Positions 59,374 to 64,000 of a DNA stretch of 64,000 nucleotides are shown here, piece by piece. The stretch is from a virus, in IMG/VR virus record IMGVR_UViG_3300025012_000068, positions 1 through 64,000 of that record, one strand, 5' to 3'. The notes under the pieces are model-generated. The model saw only the letters and a program-made list of their open reading frames with translations, did no database searches and had not been told where the DNA came from. Every line of letters starts with the position of its first letter. Position 1 is the stretch's first letter. The translations under genes and the position numbers were made by a program.

Positions 59374-61322
59374 TCATTTATCTTTCTCAGGGTATTCTTA
59401 TAAAAGAATCGTTGGTCTTCTGTTAAATCTGAGTATTTAGTATTAATTAAATTTTTCCAAACTTCAATATTTTCAGTTTCGTTTAATAAATGAGTTAAGC
59501 TTTCCATTAAAATATTATATTTGGCTTCTATATTAGTTGATTCAAACATTCCTTGTTTAGGAGAAGCATTTTGAATTTCTCTGTATAAGTATGGAAATTC
59601 ATTATGTAAAAATTCTGGCATTAACTTTTTATATTCAGTATAATTATTTTCCGTTATATATTGCCTAACTAAATTGCTTGATGTATACTTTGGTAATTTA
59701 TATAATTTAAAATCTTTATTTAGGTTTAAGTCAATTTTTTTATTTTTAGCATATTCAACTTGTAATTTATATGATCCAATTTTATCTTCGCCTGACCCCC
59801 ATAATATAGGTTCATAAGTTGGTCTTACTAATTTCAATAAGTCTTCAATCCATCCACGTTTAGTATATAAAACAGTTTCTATTAAATCTTTATGATTATC
59901 TTTTACTTTATTAAATATTTTTTCTTGAGCACTTTTATTAAAAGGAAATTTATCATTATTCTTATCTTGCTTAATACATATTATAATCGTAGGTAATCCA
60001 TTTTTATTTTTTAAAAGTTCTAAACTTTTTAAATGACCAATATGAAATGGCTGAAATTTACCTACTAAAATATTTACATTTTTAGTTTCTACTGGATTAA
60101 TTTCAATTGACTCTTCTATATAGTTATTTACTTTAATTAAATCATCATCTATCTCGCTAGTTACAAATTCGTTAAATAATGGAAAGTATCGTTCGTATAA
60201 TTCGTTCTTTCTTAAGAAAATATTTATTTTGTCTATTAAGCTATTAAATTGTATTAATATGTTTTTATCAAAAATTTTACCACTGGTTTTTTTACGTTTT
60301 TTTCTAAAAAAATTTAATAATATTTTATATATCTCTTTATAATTGTCATTTTTATTTAAATTATTAATTACACCAATATCTCTAATATAGTTTATATTAA
60401 TTTGGAAATTGTCGGTTCTTAAAAACTCTGGAACGTTTATTAAAATACTTGAATATTTTTCGCCATATTCATTTATAAATTCGTTAAATACATAATTACA
60501 GAATTCAATATATTTATCTTCAAATTTTTCTGAACCTAAAAATATTTTATTAAAATCTAAAGTTTCAATAAAATTTAATAAGTCTATAATAATTAAATAT
60601 ACATAGTCATCAGTACTTTCTTGTTGTACATTTTCTATTTTTCTTTGTTTAAATAATGGGTCAACTATTTTTGCTAAAATTGTATTTTCAGTATTATCAC
60701 CAATAAATCTAAATATTAATTCATTAAATTTTCTAATATCTTTTATTTTTATCTCTTTACATAATAACTTTACTATAAATGTACTAAAATCCTGTAGTTT
60801 AAATTTATCTTTTAGTTGCTCAACTGGAGTCTGTATAAATTCTAAAATTTGATTCTTTTGTTTATCTGTTAGTTTTCCTTGAAATATAATACGAGGCTTG
60901 CTTATTCCTAAAGTATCTGACCAATAATCTAATTGTTTTTTATCATGAATAGTATAGTCTGCGTCATTCTGGTCGTTTAAAACATGAATATAATTTAATA
61001 GTAAGTTATTTGGTAAAATCGAAGAGTCTGGACTATATCCTGTCCCAAATATAAAATTATGAGGTAATTTGTTTTTTATTTCTACTGGTAAATTCTCAAT
61101 ATAATTAATAGGGGTTTCATAAAATTTACTAATAATTCTGTCTATATTAGTAATCTCTTTATCTTTTTTAAAAAATTTAAAAGTATTATCACTACATTTT
61201 CTAAATGAAAAACTAGAAAAATTATTTTTTTCATTTATAATTACCTCTTTATTAAAAAGTTCATAAATAAAGTCATTTCCTTTTTTTTCTAAAATATCTT
61301 GTAAATGTAAAATACTACTCAT
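59370..61322 (-). CDS. large protein with C-terminal NMN adenylyltransferase-like domain
   Basis: 650 aa. Residues ~420-575: VNILVGKFQPFHIGHLKSLE (HxGH), then ILWGSGEDKIGSYKL and YTSSNLVRQYI (SSxxxR), the nucleotidyltransferase alpha/beta phosphodiesterase fold of NadM/NMNAT. The N-terminal 400 residues are Lys/Asn/Asp-rich helical sequence without a recognised domain. It may make NAD from NMN. The fusion is unusual. Confidence 0.65.
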   Translation of the reverse strand: MSSILHLQDILEKKGNDFIYELFNKEVIINEKNNFSSFSFRKCSDNTFKFFKKDKEITNIDRIISKFYETPINYIENLPVEIKNKLPHNFIFGTGYSPDSSILPNNLLLNYIHVLNDQNDADYTIHDKKQLDYWSDTLGISKPRIIFQGKLTDKQKNQILEFIQTPVEQLKDKFKLQDFSTFIVKLLCKEIKIKDIRKFNELIFRFIGDNTENTILAKIVDPLFKQRKIENVQQESTDDYVYLIIIDLLNFIETLDFNKIFLGSEKFEDKYIEFCNYVFNEFINEYGEKYSSILINVPEFLRTDNFQININYIRDIGVINNLNKNDNYKEIYKILLNFFRKKRKKTSGKIFDKNILIQFNSLIDKINIFLRKNELYERYFPLFNEFVTSEIDDDLIKVNNYIEESIEINPVETKNVNILVGKFQPFHIGHLKSLELLKNKNGLPTIIICIKQDKNNDKFPFNKSAQEKIFNKVKDNHKDLIETVLYTKRGWIEDLLKLVRPTYEPILWGSGEDKIGSYKLQVEYAKNKKIDLNLNKDFKLYKLPKYTSSNLVRQYITENNYTEYKKLMPEFLHNEFPYLYREIQNASPKQGMFESTNIEAKYNILMESLTHLLNETENIEVWKNLINTKYSDLTEDQRFFYKNTLRKINE

Positions 61323-61393
61323 ATTGTTATTTATTTATCCTACTTTTAAATAGGGCGAAACTTTTTTATTTTATTCCGCGACCTTTCACTAAT

Positions 61394-61441
61394 AAAAGCC
61401 TAATAAATATTATAGAATATATTTAATATGTATTAGGCTTT
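61394..61441. terminator. Rho-independent terminator for the SSB gene
   Basis: Outer stem AAAAGCCTAATA / TATTAGGCTTT with a long AT-rich inner stem. It lies 17 bases after the SSB stop on the minus strand. Confidence 0.75.
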
Positions 61442-61458
61442 ATACAATTCTAATTATC

Positions 61459-62478
61459 TTAGAGCGAATCTAATAAGTCTTTATAACTATTTTCAGAAGG
61501 CTCATCAGCTTCAACAACTGGTTCTTTTTCTTTTTTAGTTTTTGTTTTTTCAGAAAGACTTTCATTTTCTTTTTTAATTGAATTTCCTAATTCTGTAGCA
61601 GTGACTACTTCTTTTTTAGATTCTGAAGGTACTGCCGCTAAATTATCATTTCCTTTCTTAAAAGAAGATGAAAATACTTCGTCTTTAATTTTTTGATATG
61701 GTATAATTGATTCTAAAAATTCTCTAGTCTTTTGGTCCATACCTTCTTCAAGTTGTTTAGGGTAATACTCCATTAAGTTTGGTGAATTATCTTTTAAATA
61801 TGAAAATACATCTTTCATACCTTTTTCAGACATTTCAGTAGGATTACCATTAAACTTAAACGGAGTTAATTCATTAATAAATTTACTACCATCATAATTA
61901 TTGTATTTTCCTTTTTTAGAAACTACCAAAAGAAAATCTTTACCTTTTAATAAATCATATGGATTTACACTTACGGTATCTAATAATCCGTCTGTTGCTG
62001 GATTAATTTCAGTTTCAATTAATTTATTAATATTAAAACCAAAATTAAATACTTTAATTTTTCCTTCTAAATCTGGACGATTTGGGTCCTTTACTATTTG
62101 TACTAATGAGAAAAACTTAGAAAAACGAGAAAAATTCTGTCTTAATTCATTTACTAAATTTGCATCATCTTTTGCTAATTTCTTAAGTATAATATCATAT
62201 TTAAGAGTTAAACTAAACTGACCAAATGCAGATGGGTCTTCAATAATTAGTCTTTCATTAGAAATTGAGTTTTTCATAATACAGATGTCCTTCTGAAATT
62301 TACTTTTATCAGGATCTGCATAAAATGGTATAAACCGTATAACTGATTTATACACTTTTTTGTCTACTGACTGCTCTGGTTCTGGAGAATAAAGATTTTC
62401 ATCTACTTTACGGTCATCTTTCTTTTTTTCACTGAACTGATTGCTGTTCAAATTAAATAATTTTTTGTAATCTTCCAT
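61459..62478 (-). CDS. 32: single-stranded DNA-binding protein (gp32-like)
   Basis: 339 aa, T4 gp32 size (301) with a longer linker. Core: IRFIPFYADPDKSKFQKDIC and KVFNFGFNINKLIETEINPA, then KGKDFLLVVSKKGKYNNYDG. Acidic C-terminal tail EADEPSENSYKDLLDSL, which in T4 binds replication partners. First gene of a leftward operon with its own terminator. Confidence 0.85.
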   Translation of the reverse strand: MEDYKKLFNLNSNQFSEKKKDDRKVDENLYSPEPEQSVDKKVYKSVIRFIPFYADPDKSKFQKDICIMKNSISNERLIIEDPSAFGQFSLTLKYDIILKKLAKDDANLVNELRQNFSRFSKFFSLVQIVKDPNRPDLEGKIKVFNFGFNINKLIETEINPATDGLLDTVSVNPYDLLKGKDFLLVVSKKGKYNNYDGSKFINELTPFKFNGNPTEMSEKGMKDVFSYLKDNSPNLMEYYPKQLEEGMDQKTREFLESIIPYQKIKDEVFSSSFKKGNDNLAAVPSESKKEVVTATELGNSIKKENESLSEKTKTKKEKEPVVEADEPSENSYKDLLDSL

Positions 62479-63083
62479 TTTGTTTTAGTTTTTTTAAAGT
62501 TAAACAATGTTTTTAATTATCATCAATTAATATAACAAATTGATAAAAATGTTTTAAAATTAAACAAAAATAATTAATGGAATTTTACTTCAATTACTGA
62601 CTTTTTTATCCTAAAGACTATAGGACAACCCTAGAAAGAAATATTTTTTATAAAACTGCATACCATGTCAAAATTCCAGACTTATAAATTTGCTTAACTT
62701 TAAAATATTGTTTTTACTATTTTTTATTTATTTTAAAAATATTTTTTCGAAAAAGATGAAAAAAACTAAAACAAATTCATTTTTTTTAATAGAAGTGATA
62801 GAGTGCTTGCTAAGTCTAATTAACTCTTAAGTTTCTAATTATAAAAATAATACTTAAAAAAATAAAGAATATATTTTTAATATTAAAACAAAAATTAAAA
62901 AAACTAAAAAAACAAATTATAAATTAAAAAATACTTTTAATATTAAAAAATAAAAATTAAAGATTAAAGAATATATTTTTAATATTAAAAAAATAAAAGA
63001 TAAATTAAAATTTAGAACTTAAGTTTTAAATTAGCACTTCAAAAGCGTAAGCTATGTTTATTTTAAAGTAAAATAAACTTTTA
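62479..63083. other. 605-bp AT-only intergenic region with direct repeats
   Basis: Between the divergent SSB and plus-strand genes. TTTTTAATATTAAAA-type repeats occur at 62872-62888, 62933-62950 and 62975-62992, the outer two within a 24-bp identical block starting AAAGAATATATTTTTAATAT. The rest is near-pure A/T. Probable divergent promoters; a replication origin is conceivable. Confidence 0.45.
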
Positions 63084-63335
63084 ATGACACCTATTGAAAT
63101 TCCTCATATTTTTAATAAAACTGTAACTAAATACCTTTTATCATTAACTGATAAAATATATTTTGGTAAATATAAAAATTTAACTATAGAAGAAATTATT
63201 ATTATAGATTACCAATATATAGACTTTTTAATTAAAAATTCAGGAAAAGTTTCTTTTACAAAAGAAGTTAAAGATAAAATAAAATTTAATATTTCTAGTA
63301 AAAAATCTTTAAAATCTTTATTTAAAAATAAATAA
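63084..63335 (+). CDS. exodeoxyribonuclease X C-terminal-like small protein
   Basis: 83 aa. The segment FGKYKNLTIEEIIIIDYQYI then DFLIKNSGKVSFTKEVKDKI matches the small C-terminal domain (about 40 aa) found after exonuclease X-type nucleases in phages and bacteria. Here it stands alone, without a catalytic domain. Role unknown. Confidence 0.6.
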   Translation: MTPIEIPHIFNKTVTKYLLSLTDKIYFGKYKNLTIEEIIIIDYQYIDFLIKNSGKVSFTKEVKDKIKFNISSKKSLKSLFKNK

Positions 63336-63341
63336 ATGTAA

Positions 63342-64000
63342 ATGGATGAAGAATTAAATAAACTTCTACAGGAACTACTTTTAGAACATTGTAAAATACA
63401 AGATAATACTTTAGCATCTAATGATATTTTAAATAAAGCTTTAACTGAATGCCAACTTAATGGTATACCTTTTTCTGAATTAAAAGAACCTATTGAACAA
63501 TCTGAATTTACTAAACAAGACTCTACTCGTGAATCTTTAGAAAAAGAATTACAAGATAATATGAGTCAATTAGACTTATGTTTAAAGGATATTAATTCTA
63601 AAACTAAAGACCTTGCATCAAATATTAATAAAAATTTAATAGTTGATGCTACTTTATCTAAATTAAAAGAATATAAAGATTTATATGAACCGATATATCA
63701 ATACCATTTTGAATTAAAAAACCAAGCAGATCTTCTTTTACAAAAAAGACAAACCTATTTAGATAGTATTAATGTAATAAGAACATCTATAACAAATATT
63801 TCTAATACTATAGATAATAAAACTCTTGAAAGAGATAAATATTCTACTACTGATAAAACTTTATCAGATAATATACAAAAAGAAATAAATTCATTAAATT
63901 TAAAAAAGAATGTATTAAAAACTAAATTAGAGTATTTAGTAAATAGAGAAAAAAATAAAATAAAGTTTGACTCTATTTTAAATACTGAATTTATTATAGA
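63342..64000 (+). CDS. coiled-coil protein, cut by window edge
   Basis: The frame from ATG 63342 (MDEELNKLLQELLLEHCKIQ) is open to the window end, 219+ codons. Almost wholly helical and charged, with Asn/Lys/Leu-rich coiled coil (QKRQTYLDSINVIRTSITNI). It may be a structural or tail protein. The start lies seven bases after the previous stop. Confidence 0.6.
   Translation, partial: MDEELNKLLQELLLEHCKIQDNTLASNDILNKALTECQLNGIPFSELKEPIEQSEFTKQDSTRESLEKELQDNMSQLDLCLKDINSKTKDLASNINKNLIVDATLSKLKEYKDLYEPIYQYHFELKNQADLLLQKRQTYLDSINVIRTSITNISNTIDNKTLERDKYSTTDKTLSDNIQKEINSLNLKKNVLKTKLEYLVNREKNKIKFDSILNTEFII

Noticed and set aside
1-64000. tRNA genes
   Set aside because: No intergenic stretch showed a cloverleaf with a recognisable T-loop when read by eye; a search program could still find AT-rich ones.
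1-64000. Reverse transcriptase, retron or diversity-generating retroelement
   Set aside because: No YxDD-type reverse transcriptase and no template/variable repeat pair was seen, although the cassette N-terminal sharing could at first suggest a variable region.

Overview
This window looks like part of a large, very AT-rich T4-superfamily phage (tailed, myovirus-like) that probably infects a member of the Bacteroidota. The T4-like set includes portal (gp20-like), head-completion nuclease (gp4-like), late sigma factor (gp55-like), UvsW-like helicase, gp46/gp47 recombination nuclease, gp32-like SSB, RNase H/FEN, zinc-ribbon TOPRIM primase, a RuvC-like nuclease, a family B polymerase and a gp26-like baseplate protein. 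The host guess rests on A-rich leaders instead of Shine-Dalgarno sites, promoter-like TATTTTTG boxes (Bacteroidota TAnnTTTG type) and the character of the small accessory genes. It is inference, not proof.

Layout. 0-2.4 kb (+): two tandem copies of a Vsr-like homing-type endonuclease. 2.4-6.0 kb (-): membrane and small accessory genes and a DEDD exonuclease. 6.1-9.1 kb (-): a tyrosine recombinase followed by an array of tiny genes separated by attC-like inverted repeats. 9.1-15.5 kb (-): the C-terminal half of DNA polymerase carrying a mini-intein, an ECF-like sigma, a frame-interrupted nucleotidyltransferase and small genes. 15.6-17.9 kb (-): a second cassette island. 17.9-33.1 kb (-): the replication, recombination and head block, broken by a small cassette island at 20.7-21.4 kb. 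33.2-37.7 kb (-): accessory genes with further cassette islands. 37.8-53.1 kb (+): glycosyltransferase and epimerase, UDG, nucleotide metabolism (dNMP kinase, TS-family enzyme, dUTPase, dCMP deaminase, IMPDH/GMP reductase), the N-terminal half of DNA polymerase, and gp46/gp47. 53.3-62.5 kb (-): amidoligase-like protein, baseplate protein, NMNAT-domain protein and SSB. 63.1 kb to the end (+): start of another rightward block.

Most unusual content. The phage carries what looks like an integron-like gene-cassette system. There is a Xer/IntI-like tyrosine recombinase and about eleven attC-like sites. Each site has an R''-like (RYYYAAC-like) box, a long imperfect inverted repeat and an R'-like GTTRRRY box, always oriented with the adjacent minus-strand gene. 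Sites occur in at least five islands. Four islands are headed by a conserved ~115-bp promoter-like repeat, and a shorter fifth copy precedes a fifth cassette-type gene. In seven cassettes the right half of the attC lies inside the 5' coding region of the following gene, so recombination would swap N-terminal modules. Other uncommon features are a DNA polymerase split into two distant, oppositely oriented genes with an intein at motif C; several conserved genes whose frame is broken at homopolymer runs (one at a perfect A-AAA-AAG slippery site); and a recurring N-terminal (F/Y)VKLFE-type motif that may be a capsid-targeting tag.

Caveat: several frame breaks coincide with homopolymers, so some may be sequencing or assembly errors. 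No tRNA, CRISPR array or IS element was recognised.
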